Of a stretch of 64,000 nucleotides of DNA, positions 45,120 through 56,206 are shown in pieces (position 1 is the first letter of the stretch; each line of letters begins with the position of its first letter). This stretch comes from Owenia fusiformis (Eukaryota; Annelida; Polychaeta; Sabellida; Oweniidae). A program made the position numbers and the translations under genes. The notes below the pieces were generated by a model. The model searched no databases. It was given only the letters and a program-made list of their open reading frames with translations, and was not told the origin of the DNA. Location of the stretch: assembly GCA_903813345.2 (NCBI GenBank), contig CAIIXF020000003.1, forward strand, positions 16,568,931-16,632,930, given 5' to 3'.

Positions 45120-45880
45120 ATTAAATCTTCCAAATGATAGGTATCGATATGGAGAACTGAGTTCAACAATGTTTTTCTCTTAAACCAATCATTGAAAACA
45201 TTAGATGTAATAAAAAACATGGTATTTCATGTAATGTTGACTGATTGACGACAATTTAATGCGAAATTTTTTTAGAAATATTTTATATAACTGTTTTTGT
45301 TAACATTTTTTGTTTTTTTAGTGCAATTGTTTTTGCTCGATCCTTTCTACCAATTCTTGAGAATGAAATAAAATGTCTTTCCGAACCTTGTTGGATCAAA
45401 ATAGCATTATACAACATATTTTTAGACCTCTCAATATTAAAGTTATACAAAGGAATTTTTGGTTGATTTTAAAAAAGTATTCAAAAAATAAAACCCCCCA
45501 AAATATATAAAAATCAAGAAAAACCTTTTATTTCATTAACAAGACACTTTTTTAAAATCAACCAAAATTTCCTTCGTACAATTACAATATTGAGAGACCT
45601 AAGTCGTTTTGTTTCAATATAAGGTTCGGAAAGATGTTTCATTTCACTCTGGAAACATGATACCAAGAACAAAACAATTGTTTGATGTGTTTTTTAAAAC
45701 AATATAGATGAAAGTATGTATATCTATTTCGAATTATATTGTTACCATTCAGAAGATGGCCATTAAATTGACAATTTGTTAGATTTTCAGAAAATTTTGA
45801 TGACTGCTTTAAAAGAAACGTGTGTTCAAAAAGTTCGCCATATCGATACCCATTCTTTGTTGTGTTTTCTTGCAGTAATA
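45120..45880. repeat. Long diverged inverted repeat
   Basis: AAATGTCTTTCCGAACCTTG at 45371 is inverted at about 45625 (AAGGTTCGGAAAGATGTTT); TTTTTGGTTGATTTTAAAA at 45457 is inverted at 45553 (TTTTAAAATCAACCAAAAT); AGGTATCGATATGG at 45140 is inverted near 45840 (CCATATCGATACCC). Roughly 370 bases per arm, with the fold point near 45505. Confidence 0.7.
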
Positions 45881-46372
45881 GCCTAATCCCCCCCCCCTCC
45901 AACCCATTTGTACGATCACCGGGCGTGATTTTGCAATTATTTTCAAGCAAATCAGCACGTACATGACCACAGTACAAGACAGACTGACAATCTTCATATT
46001 TCCAAATTTAGAACCAACTATGGCAAACGAAGTATTAAAACTCAAGGGGAATAATCTGGAATTCAACTCCAGATGTTATCAAAAATTCAAAGAAACATTT
46101 TTATTTTTAAGCGAGCCTTTAAAAGACATGTTATTAGTCTCTATGATTAGTACTGTACAAATTTTAACAGATGCACCTTTTTTCCATTTAGTTATTCTAC
46201 ATCATTCAAATATTTTATTATATCCTTTTATACATCATATAATTTATTTGTTTCCCAGTTTGGCTTACATAATTTATACTTTGAGACACTTTGTAAGATT
46301 GATAATAAATGCAACTAACAATATGCCATTTTATAAATACTAGGTTGTCATTATCACTGATGTGTATATGTA

Positions 46373-48023
46373 GAGATTATCCTATATGAGGTTCAGGATA
46401 TTGGGATTATCCCGAGGCCAATATAATATATTTGCCCGAGGGCCGCAGGTCCCGAGGGAAAATATTTTATATTGGCCAAGGGATAATCCCAATATCCTGA
46501 ACCGACTATAGGATAATATGTTTATCCCATACCAATCTTGGTCATCTTGTTAACAGTGTTCAATCGTGGACATATTTTAGAATATTCATGTCCAGTTTTT
46601 TTTTCTTGGCCGTGGGCGGGTTTTCCTGTTCCCTCAAATATTCCCACATTTATTTTCTCGATTTTTTGATTGATTAAGTGGATGGTCCTTCCCTTTTTTA
46701 AACCATCAAACAGATCCCGATTGTTTGTGTTTTCTCCATTTTCGTGTACAGTCATTACGCGAACGTTACAAATTATGAACTAGTATTTCATACCTACTGA
46801 GGTTCTAGGTACATAACGAGCGGGAATATATACTGTATCTAGCCAAGGCCCGGGGCGGGATGGATACACGCTGTATCCATCCCGGTCCCGCTCCTGAAAT
46901 TTTTTTTCACAATTTTTTCAATTTTTTCCAATTTTTTTTAAAAAAAATATTTTGTCCAATTTTTCCCCAAATTTTTTTACATTATTTTTCAAACATTTTT
47001 TTTCAAAATATGAGTTATATGAGTTTGAAAATCTCAGAAACTTAAAAAAAACACTTTATAACACCAAGAAAATGCGTATCTTAAGTATATTTTTGAATTT
47101 TGGAACTTTATAAGGTATATGACGTACCTAGAACATCAGTAGGTATGAAATACATCTGTTATGTACGGTCGGTTTTGGATACAGGGTTTATCCCTCTGGA
47201 AATATGTGTATATCCCTCGCTCCCTGCGGTCCCTCGGGATATACACATATTTCCCTTGGGATAAAACCTGTATCCAAAACCTCCCAGTACATAACCCTTA
47301 TTTATCCCATACTTGGACGTGTTACGGGTACATAAAGCTGGTTTGTAAAAACTTATATTTTCATCAGCGGGCAGATATAGCTTTACGTCCCGCTCCGGGC
47401 GGGCAGATATAGTATATCTGCCCGCTACGTCATAATCGCCGCTCGCATATTTGTTCATAATTTGTAACGTTCGCGTAATGACTGTAAACTACAATGGAGA
47501 AACACAGACAATCGGGATCTGTTTGATGGTTTAAAAAAGGGAAAGAGCATCCACTTAATCAATCAAAAATTCGAGAAATAAATGTGGGAATATTTGAGAG
47601 AACAGGAAAATCCGCCCACGGCAAAGAAAACAAAACTGGACATGAATATTCTAAAATATTTCCACGATTGAACAATGTGAACCAGATGACCAAGATTGGT
47701 ATGGGATAAACATATTATCCTATAGTCGGTTCAGGATATTGGGATTATCCCTTGGCCAATATAACATATTTTCCCTCGGGACCTGCGGCCCTCGGGCAAA
47801 TATATTATATTGGCCTCGGGATAATCCCAATATCCTGAACCTCATATAGGATAATCTCTATATATGCGAGCGGCGATTATGACGTAGCGGGCAGATATAC
47901 TATATCTGCCCGCTCGGAGCGGGACGTATAGCTATATCTGCCCGCTGATGAAAATATAAGTTTTTACAAACCGGCTTTATGTACCTGTTACACGTCCAAG
48001 TATGGGATAAATATGTTTATTTG
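46373..48023. repeat. Nested, multi-register palindromic complex
   Basis: Arm A (46373-46770) is inverted as A' (about 47453-47865): GGTTCAGGATATTGGGATTA recurs in each. Arm B (47298-47455) is inverted as B' (about 47868-48023), with CATACTTGGACGTG / CACGTCCAAGTATG at the outer ends. The order is A, centre, B, A', B', so A' is the loop of the B hairpin and the partner of A. The centre holds further short palindromes (GGATGGATACACGCTGTATC, and a GGATACAGG...CCTGTATCC hairpin at 47175-47280) and a T-rich stretch. A and A' are themselves palindromic (GAGGCCAATATAATATATTT). Confidence 0.85.
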
Positions 48024-48634
48024 ATTTTAATAAATGAAAAAATGATGTTAAAAGAAGCTTGGCATTATTTTCACATATCTTTGGGTTATAAATTTTAAAT
48101 TAACATAACCATCGAGGTCAAACATCCCAATTTCACAAATAGCATATCTCTTTGGACACTATTTGTTATTATATTATGGACATTTAAAATGAAAATATAA
48201 TACATTTCAAATTTTCAAATTGAAAGATTATGATTTATTTCTTAATTTTACCCCTTAGTGATGAAAGGGTTGGTTTTTAAACTTTGTCACTAGCAAACCT
48301 ACAAAAGCAGGCCAGATCCTTAAAGCTGACACTCTCACCTTTCCAATGATGTATTTGAATCTAATTAGGACAAATAAGGACATTTATTTTTCATAAGGGA
48401 GTGCACTTTGTGAGGCACTACTTTGCACAGCTAACAAATATTTTGCAATTTGAATTTTTTAGTGATTAAAAATATGATTTTGGCATAAAGTTAGAATGGT
48501 TATGACATTTTTTTATAAAATGCGTTTTGGACCGTCTCTTACATTTCTCTAAGTTAATTACTTCTTTCAAACAAAACAACGATTTATTCATTTCATTAGT
48601 GGATCTCAGACGGGAACACCTAACACCAACTATA

Positions 48635-49814
48635 CAATGTGTCTCAAAAAAATGTTACACTTACAAAAATATCTTTCATGATTTTGACTTTTCCTCTAAA
48701 ATATACTTAGATACCGAAAGACCAGTCTTTCTCGAATAAATCCACACCATCAGATTCAAAATCCGTCCATGATTGGCTGCGCAGGAGAGATTTTATAGAC
48801 GCATGTGAAATCCGATTTGCGCCAACTTCTCAGTGGTTTGGACTTGGATATGTGGTGATCAATTCTTTGGTGTGAATGCTGTGGACAGTCAGGCCCGTAG
48901 CCAGGATTTGCCAAGGGAGGGTTCAATTTTCAAAAATTTCCGGGGGGTTCACATTTGACAATTTTGGCCCAAATTAGGCTAAAATCACTAGAGAAGTGCT
49001 CAAAATGGTCAAGAACTGCATGATTTTGAAAGAATTTTTGGCCAGGGGGGGGGGGGGGGGGGGTTCGCCCGAACCCTGCGAACCCCCCCTGGCTACGGGC
49101 CTGACAGTGATATCTTGATATGATCAATGATGCAGTTGTTTCTTTACTGGATAGAAATACAAGATTTCATTGTCAGTGTGTTCAATTTTGCAAAGTATGA
49201 TGGCAACAGGATGGTGCAAAAGCATGTGACAGATTGTTTGGTAGAACTCTTTGGAAATCAGAAGATAGCATTGAAATACAAAATGGATTGGCCCCCAGGG
49301 TCATCCCACTTTACACCCTTGATTTTTGAAGGGCCTCTGAACTAGGGCTTTACAGCATCACAAACTGACCTAAATGAACTTGATGGAATCAGTGTGATAT
49401 TACAATGCATGTGCGCATGGGCAAGGGTACCTCAGATTTGCTTTGGAGTACATGTTGAGGGGAGCACATGTTTATGTGGATAGACCCAATGATCATATGT
49501 AAGACAAATAGGAAAATTACAGAATGACTGAGTTAAACGTCAAGCTTCTACTCAGAAGAAAGTTAAATGTTAAAGAAACTGTTCCTCTTTTGTCATTTAG
49601 TCCATCCAATCACTTAAAAGTTGGCGCAAGTCAGATTTTACCATGGGACACTAAAAGCTGTCCTGTGGAGCCAATCAAGGACAGATTTTGAATCGGGCGG
49701 TGTCAAATTATTCGAGAAAGATTTGTCTTTTAGTATCCAAAGTACATTTTAGGGGAAAAGTCAAATTATGAGATATTGAACTTTTTGTAAGTGTAACATT
49801 TTTTTGAGACACTG
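48635..49814. mobile_element. Degenerate mariner-type transposon with a nested MITE
   Basis: Ends CAATGTGTCTCAAAAAAATG and CATTTTTTTGAGACACTG lie between TA dinucleotides (48633-48634, 49815-49816). Terminal inverted repeats extend about 200 bases. On the plus strand 49284-49330 encodes DWPPGSSHFTPLIF, a decayed form of the WPPxSPDLxPxDFFLWG block of mariner/IS630-type transposases. No intact frame remains. A separate MITE occupies 48890-49103. Confidence 0.75.
48890..49103. mobile_element. MITE with CAGGCCCGTAGCCAGG ends
   Basis: 214 bases with perfect 16-base terminal inverted repeats (CAGGCCCGTAGCCAGG) and a 5-bp ACAGT duplication (48885-48889, 49104-49108). Contains a run of about 20 G. 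The 5-bp duplication and ends fit hAT5-type MITEs (inference). It interrupts the mariner-type element and so is younger. Confidence 0.8.
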
Positions 49815-49816
49815 TA

Positions 49817-51269
49817 TAGACGCCATCTTTATAATGAATAAATCGTTACAACTGCAGCGCAGATGGTAGAGTATTAGAAGTATGGACTCATTAAAGCATG
49901 CACCGTTATTCCTCATCATACTTTACACTCCGATCAAGAGGAGGGAAAGCCCCAGAGTTTAAAGATGACAGACATAATTACCTCTCTTGCTTACCACCTT
50001 CGTTCGTTCGAATTTTCATCGGCTAGTTATCAAATACTACACTTCGATGGGATGTTTTAATTCATATAGGCATATTCCGTACACCTTTCTTTATCTTGAT
50101 GTGAAATGAGAAGCTATGATATTGGTTAACACGCCAGAAATGAACATAATATTATTCGAAGCGTATTTCGAAAATTTTGAAACCGCCATTGATGACGTCA
50201 TTTGTTTGTCGACTTTTGACCAATCAGCGACGATGTCATCTCAATACAGATTTACATTATAAGCGTATGTCATCTTTGAACCCTGGTGTTTCTCCCCCTC
50301 TGACTCCGATCCATAAGTTTAGCTACCGGAAGACATGTTTGGATCAACCCTGTGTATACTTTGCGATTTAAAAATTCAGCAGTCGTGAATTCGATTCCAA
50401 ACTTTTTTTTATTAAGGAACAAATTTAAGGTACAACTTAAGTGTCGAATGACTTTTTTACAATGCACATTTTCTTGAAAAAGAATCTAGGTGAACGATAT
50501 TCTGATGTAAAACAAAAAATGTGAAAGACTGGCAGTTTGGTTATTTCTAAAAATGTTTTAATTTAACATTGCTTTCAATGAGAAAATTCTTTTTTTCATT
50601 TAAAAATTGCACAATTTGCGAATTTTTTTTGAACATTATGAATTATTATGAATTGGTGTCATGATAGACCAAAATGAGTGTGTATGAAAAGAGAAATTTA
50701 TTGTGAAAGGTTAAAAAAGAAAAATAGATTCTGTCGGGTTTCGAACCCCCTCTCTCGGGGTTTAAAAATTAAGAACCCAGTGCTTTGATCTAACTGCGCC
50801 AGGCGGTATTTTCAATTCAACAAATATCCGATTTTATTCAGTTTTCGTTTTTGGCATAACGGATGCGCGAATTGACTCTGTAATAGACATGAAGTTTTAT
50901 GTTAAGATTCATACGTTGATAATAAAAACTGCCGGTTGCCAAACTTATGGAGGGGAGTGTACTCATATTTTTAGGGCTTGATGTACAATACGTACATATA
51001 CAACGAACCCAATCTAGAATTTTAAACCTTGAGAATAGAAGTCAATGTCGATGAAATAGCAATGATTTCACCCTGATTATTTGTTGCGACACCTTGATGT
51101 CAATAATAGTCCGAGCTTTATTCGGGGACTACATTTAATCGGACTGTCGTGTAACATAGGCCCCTTGATATTAGGCCCTAGTTTCATTTTTGCGATTCTT
51201 TAACATTTCTTTTATTTCCTTTGTTTCTCTTTATGATACATGTCGACAGACATATATGATAATTATACT
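49817..51269. other. No protein-coding gene seen
   Basis: Contains a tRNA-like sequence (listed) and, at 50937, the dispersed GGTTGCCAAACTTATGGAGG repeat. No protein-like frame before the methyltransferase stop codon at 51270. Confidence 0.5.
50730..50807 (-). tRNA. tRNA-like sequence, probably pseudogene or SINE head
   Basis: Sense strand carries an A-box-like TGGCGCAGTTAGA and a B-box-like GGTTCGAAACC at tRNA spacing, with TTCTTAA in the anticodon-loop position (Lys-like). The acceptor arms do not pair and an extra CCCCGAGAGAGGGG segment is present, so a normal tRNA is unlikely. Confidence 0.5.
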
Positions 51270-54200
51270 TTATGGCCATGGATGAGCATATATGCTATGG
51301 TTTCTGAGTTCAACAAAAAAATTTGTGGCGTCTTCTAAAGTATATTCTTCAAACATATCCCAGCCCCACGGTCTCATGTATGGATGTTTGTAGTGAATTT
51401 CAACAAATAATTCATCTATCAGCGGCCATGTTCCTCTTTTCTTCAAATAGTCGAGAACCTTGTATTCCGTACCTTCAATATCCATTTTGATGACCAAGAA
51501 ATCGTCTGTTTTAATTCCTAATTTGTTTACAATAAAATCAGCAATATCTGTTTTTGTGTTTGAAGATTCTACCCCAACAAATGATTCGTATAGTCTGACT
51601 CTGCCCTTTTCGTTTTCTGGTATGCGAAACACGTTTCTTTCGACTTCAAAAGCGTGGATTTCCTCGAAATTACATGGGTAGTTTTCAATGAACCATCCAA
51701 CGCTTGATTCGAACGTCTTGGCGCCTAAATCGATGAGTACTTGACGTTGAAATGTTGAGCAGTTCACTTTCCTGGAAAATTAATAGATGGATTCAGTATG
51801 GTTTATTATGCCTCCATAAATGTGGGGGTGATTTGCCTTTTTCTCATTTTTGACATTTAGTGATAGCAAAACTCTCCTACAAATGTTAGCCATTCAAAAT
51901 CTTGTAGTTGGACAAAATGGTGGGCACTATGGCTACGATATCATTTCTTTATGTATTCTTCATACCATTGTACAGCCTGCCTCAAATTGTTCATAACAGA
52001 TTTAAAATGGAGTCCTTGTCCAATAGAGGAGGTTTTTAGATGAGACCTTTAGAGATTTGCACTTTTAACCTCTAAAAACTAACCATTCTTTCTTTTCAAT
52101 AGCATATATTCGAATTCAGTGAAAAGTTTTCCACAATAATAACTTTGATTTATATATAGTTATGTCATTTAAATCATTTTCCATGATTTTTTTTGAAAAA
52201 ATGGTCAAATCGTCATTGATGCTATGCTAAATTTACTGTACATTTCTCAAATAATTTATTCTTATGAGAAAATTTTCATGTCTGAATTAAGTAATACAGA
52301 ATATGATGACCCCAGCGGTCAGAAGTGCTGGAGGGATTGGATTGCTATGGAAATCACTTTGAATTCAGAAAACCCATAACATTCATGAATATGAACATGC
52401 ATATTCAGACAATCCTGACTCTATCAACACCCGTTTCGTCAATTTGTCCCTCAATCCCTGGTCAACAGTTTCTTTCAGATAGTCCCATATGGCATAATCA
52501 ATCACAACCAACATGGCTATGTGGAGACAACCTTCTTGATGAATTATGGGGTACCAGTGTAATCCCCGGGGGACCATAATTTCTTTCACACCAGTATATC
52601 CATGATATACACATTCATTTCTTTGTATATGACATTGTTTTTTGTGACCTTGACTTAAGGCGATACATTCGATACATGACATAGTTCACTGGTGCACCGA
52701 TCGTATTTGCTCACGCACCGATCGATGCACCGAATTGGATATATGCGTTATGCACCGTCATTTTGCGCCGCGAAGCAAAAATATGAGACCATGGGCGCGG
52801 AATGTTCTGTAGCAAAGATGAAACAAGAACACAAATGTGTACAAAATGACCCACCTATGGGTGATCCCGTCAAATGGTTATCCTAAAAATGAGTAGACAA
52901 GACTTTACTGACACAATTTGAGGACGGAAAATCCAAAATGGCCACCTTAAAATTTACCCAGAATGCCCAAAAATTAGTCAGTTCTAGATTTTCATACTAA
53001 GAAACACCCCTGAAAATTTGTAATTGATCCGTCACAAAGTTAACCAGAAAACATGTAAACAAGACTTTACAGACGAGATTTGAGGACAGAAAATCCAAAA
53101 TGGCTGCCTTGACATTTATCCAGAATGCCAAAAAACTAGTATGTTCTAGATTTTCATACTAAGAATCATCCCTGAAAATTTGAAATTGATCTACCAAACG
53201 GTTCACCTGGAAATGCGTAGACAAGACTTTACAAACAAGATTTTAGGACAGAAAATCCAAAATGGCTGCCTTGACATTTACCCAGAATGCCCAAAAACTA
53301 ATCCGATCTAGATTTTCATACTAAGAATCATCCCTGAAAATTTGAAATTGATCTACCAAACGGTTCACCTAAAAACGCGTAGACAAGACTTTACGTGCAA
53401 GATTTTAAGACGGAAAATCCAAAATGGCTGCCTTGACATTTATCCAGAATGCATAAAAACTAATCAGATCTAGATTTCTATACTAAGAATCATCCCTGAA
53501 AATTTGAAATTGATCTACCAAACAGTTCACCTGGAAATGTGTAGACAAGACTTTACAGACGAGATTTTAGGACGGAAAATCCAAAATGGCTGCCTTGACA
53601 TTTATCCAGAATGCCAAAAAACTAATCAGATCTAGATTTTCATACTGAGAATCATCCCTGAAAATTTCAAATTGATCTACCAAACGGTTCACCTAAAAAC
53701 GCGTAGACAAGACTTTACAGACAAGATTTTAAGACGGAAAATCCAAAATGGCTGCCTTGACATTTATCCAGAATGCATAAAAACTAATCAGATCTAGATT
53801 TTCATATCAAGAATCATCCCTGAAAATTTGAAATTGATCGACCAAACAGTTCACCTGGAAATGCGTAGACAAGACTTTACAGACAAGATTTTAGGACGGA
53901 AAATCCAAAATGGCTGCCTTGACATTTACCCAGAATGCCCAAAAACTAATCAGATCTAGATTTTCATACTAAGAATCATCCCTGAAAATTTGAAATTGAT
54001 CTACCAAACGGTTCACCTGAAAACCCGTAGACAAGACTTTACAGACAAGATTTTAGGACGGAAAAATCCAAAATGGCCGACAATAAAAAAGTGATTATGA
54101 GTTTTTGCTGATTTATTTTTACAAAATTATCACATATAACTACTGTTAACAATAACATAGGCTTTTACAACAAAGTACACCTGAAATTATTTATAAAGCT

Positions 54201-56206
54201 ACTAAATAGTTAAAGTATGAAAACTGAAAAACACCATTCAATATGATACAAAGTATTATCGTGCGCTAACTTTTCTTAAAACATTCAAAATGGCTGACAT
54301 GACTGAGCTAACAGATCCAAAACCTAATCCGATCTAGAATGAAGTGAGCTGAACAAGATGATAAAGTTTTAAAAGCAACTGTGAAGCCGTTTTTCCTAAA
54401 GCTTGCAGACAAGGATTTTAGCATTTGACTTCAAAATGGCCGACAGGAAGTAGGTATCGAGATAATTTTTTTTCATCCACATCTGTATGCACTCATAAGT
54501 TATCCCTGAAAATTTGAAGGTGATATCTGTAGCGGTTTTGGAGAAAACTGCCGGACGTACGGACGGACGGACAGACGGACAGACAGACAGACGGACGCGC
54601 CTAGGCCGACAATATGGCCCCACACTATGTGGTGGGGACATAACAAAGTTTAAATAGGCCAGGCATATTAAGGCTAAATGAGGTCTATTTAACTTTTCGA
54701 CTACATATCTACAAGTTGAGACTAGGCTTCTGTACATTCAACCGTAATATTTTGGCTGTGGCGACGACTCTCCTTTCTTGAGATGAATAAGAGACATATA
54801 AAACATATGTCTCTGGATGAATTAAGCGTTCAATGTTTATAAACATTTAAAGTCTATTAAAGTATTTCAAACCAATAGTTGTCGACTCATTTTATTGTTC
54901 CATGTCATGTTCCAAATTGAAGCTCATGTTTGTACCTAACGCTCCTGGGTCAAACATACATCCACTAATGAAATAGGAACTCATGCACATAACAATTTTA
55001 ATTACAAAAATAAGAATGATTTGTTGCATGGACTTCCAATCAATTGCTCTTGTTTCATGTGTCTCATTATAATCATAAGGGTTAAGTGTTTTTGAAAAGG
55101 ATGTCCGATTGATTTTGCGCAAATTCGAGATAGACATCAAAATGATGCAATAAAATCGACAGCGGGCATATCATTCTATGATTAAAAGAATAAATGAAAT
55201 CTCATGCGTATTAAGTTATTTGAAAAAACAAAATACTATAATTCTGCTGTTATCTGTATGAACTAGACAACAGCATCGCCAAAGCGTAGCAAATCCCATC
55301 GAACAGCCATGGCTGGCATTTTTACAAACAAAGTATAAAGCAAAAATGGCAGCCATGCCATGCATACTATAGTATTCACATACCAAATACGAACAAAATC
55401 TCTCCACTACTTTTCGAGTTTATAGTAAAATACGTTAAAATGGTGGCCATTTTTCAAAATGACCGCCTTCTACCAAAAGTGTCATTAAACAGTATGCCAT
55501 GCTTATAGTATTCACATACCAAATATGAACAAAATCGCTCAACTACTTTTCGAGTTATAGTAAAATACGTTAAAATGGCGGCCATTTTGAAATGGCCGCC
55601 TTCTACCAAAATTGTCAGTAGACAGTGTGCCATGCTTATAGTATTCACATACCAAATATGAACAAAATCGCTCCACTACTTTTCGAGTTATAGTAAAATG
55701 CGTTAAAATGGCCGCTTTCTACCAAAAGTGTCAGTAGACAGTGTGCCATGCTTACAGTATAGTACTCACATACCAAATATGAACAAAATCGGGCCAACGG
55801 TATTTGAGTTATTGCCCGGACGGACGGATGGACGGAGGCGTTCCCTATATCCCTCCGAACTTCGTTCGATGGGATAATAATAGTTCTCGTCTGTATTCAA
55901 AACATCACCAGCAACCTACCTTCCCAATAGATGTTCTAACAGGTGATCCTTGCTCTCAATATCTTTAGTTCTTTTAAGATAGTAATTTTTCCTAAAGTGA
56001 TACTCAGGTTCAAGTTTCTCTATATTTAATTGTTTGTATGATACACTATGTCCTGCATTTGTATTTGCAGTACGAGGATCCATGGCGTTCTCAGAATATA
56101 CAAACATATCTCTTGTTCTTCCATACGTCCTAATTTCCAACAAACACAACGCAATAAATCCAGCTAAGAAACAAAAAATGAATAGATTAATTTTTGAGAA
56201 CTGCAT
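51270..56206 (-). CDS. Membrane-anchored FkbM-type methyltransferase, two exons, complete
   Basis: Exon 1 (55920-56206) starts ATG at 56206 and ends AAG before gtaggt in phase 2; exon 2 (51270-51771) starts G after attttccag and completes the Arg codon, giving ...LLEHLLGRKVNCSTFQ. Product: 262 residues. Residues 1-24 are a signal-anchor (SKINLFIFCFLAGFIALCLL) with a basic luminal stretch after it, so a Golgi/ER type II protein is likely. Exon 2 carries the FkbM-type fold: VLIDLGAKTFESSVGWF (binding-site loop), HAFEVERNVF, then VIKMDIEGTEYKVLDYL, DELFVEIHYKHPYM, and the end AHPWP at a TAA. S-adenosylmethionine use is inferred; substrate unknown, possibly a glycan. The 4.1-kb intron is filled by two tandem-core repeats. 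Two dead copies of exon 1 lie at 31.5 and 33.2 kb. Confidence 0.88.
52929..54645. mobile_element. Tandem-core element with GGAC-type microsatellite and hairpin end
   Basis: About seven to eight units of roughly 162 bases (each with AATCCAAAATGGCTGCCTTG, ATCCCTGAAAATTTGAAATT and GTAGACAAGACTTTAC) run from 52929 to about 54080. A diverged stretch with more AAAATGGCCGACA motifs follows, then a GGAC/GACA microsatellite at 54553-54597 and the hairpin CCCCACACTATGTGGTGGGG near 54620. A core of ~160-bp tandem units, tetranucleotide microsatellite and terminal hairpin is the plan of bivalve 'pearl' elements, which have been grouped with Helentron-derived elements. Assignment is by architecture only. 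It lies in the methyltransferase intron. Confidence 0.65.
55264..55878. mobile_element. Second tandem-core element with microsatellite and hairpin end
   Basis: About four units of roughly 130 bases (AAAATGGCGGCCATTTT, GTGCCATGCTTATAGTATTC, ACATACCAAATATGAACAAA, CTACTTTTCGAGTTATAG) from about 55300 to 55800, then CGGACGGACGGATGGACGG and a hairpin CCCTCCGAACTTCGTTCGATGGG-type end near 55865. The same plan as the element at 52.9-54.6 kb with unrelated core sequence. A diverged single unit is visible at about 56400-56465. Confidence 0.65.

Noticed and set aside
45963-46343. 126-codon plus-strand frame
   Set aside because: Adjoins inverted repeats, low-complexity hydrophobic second half, no family or splice partners seen.
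46900-47000. T-rich tract considered as a SINE/LINE tail
   Set aside because: It lies at the centre of the palindromic complex with no retroposon body next to it.
52929-54080. Regular ~162-bp repeats considered as a CRISPR-like array
   Set aside because: Units are contiguous without unique spacers and the DNA is clearly animal; fits a tandem-core transposable element.
54396-54737. 113-codon minus-strand frame
   Set aside because: Runs through the GGAC microsatellite (repeated SVRPSVRP-type residues) and element end; not protein-like.
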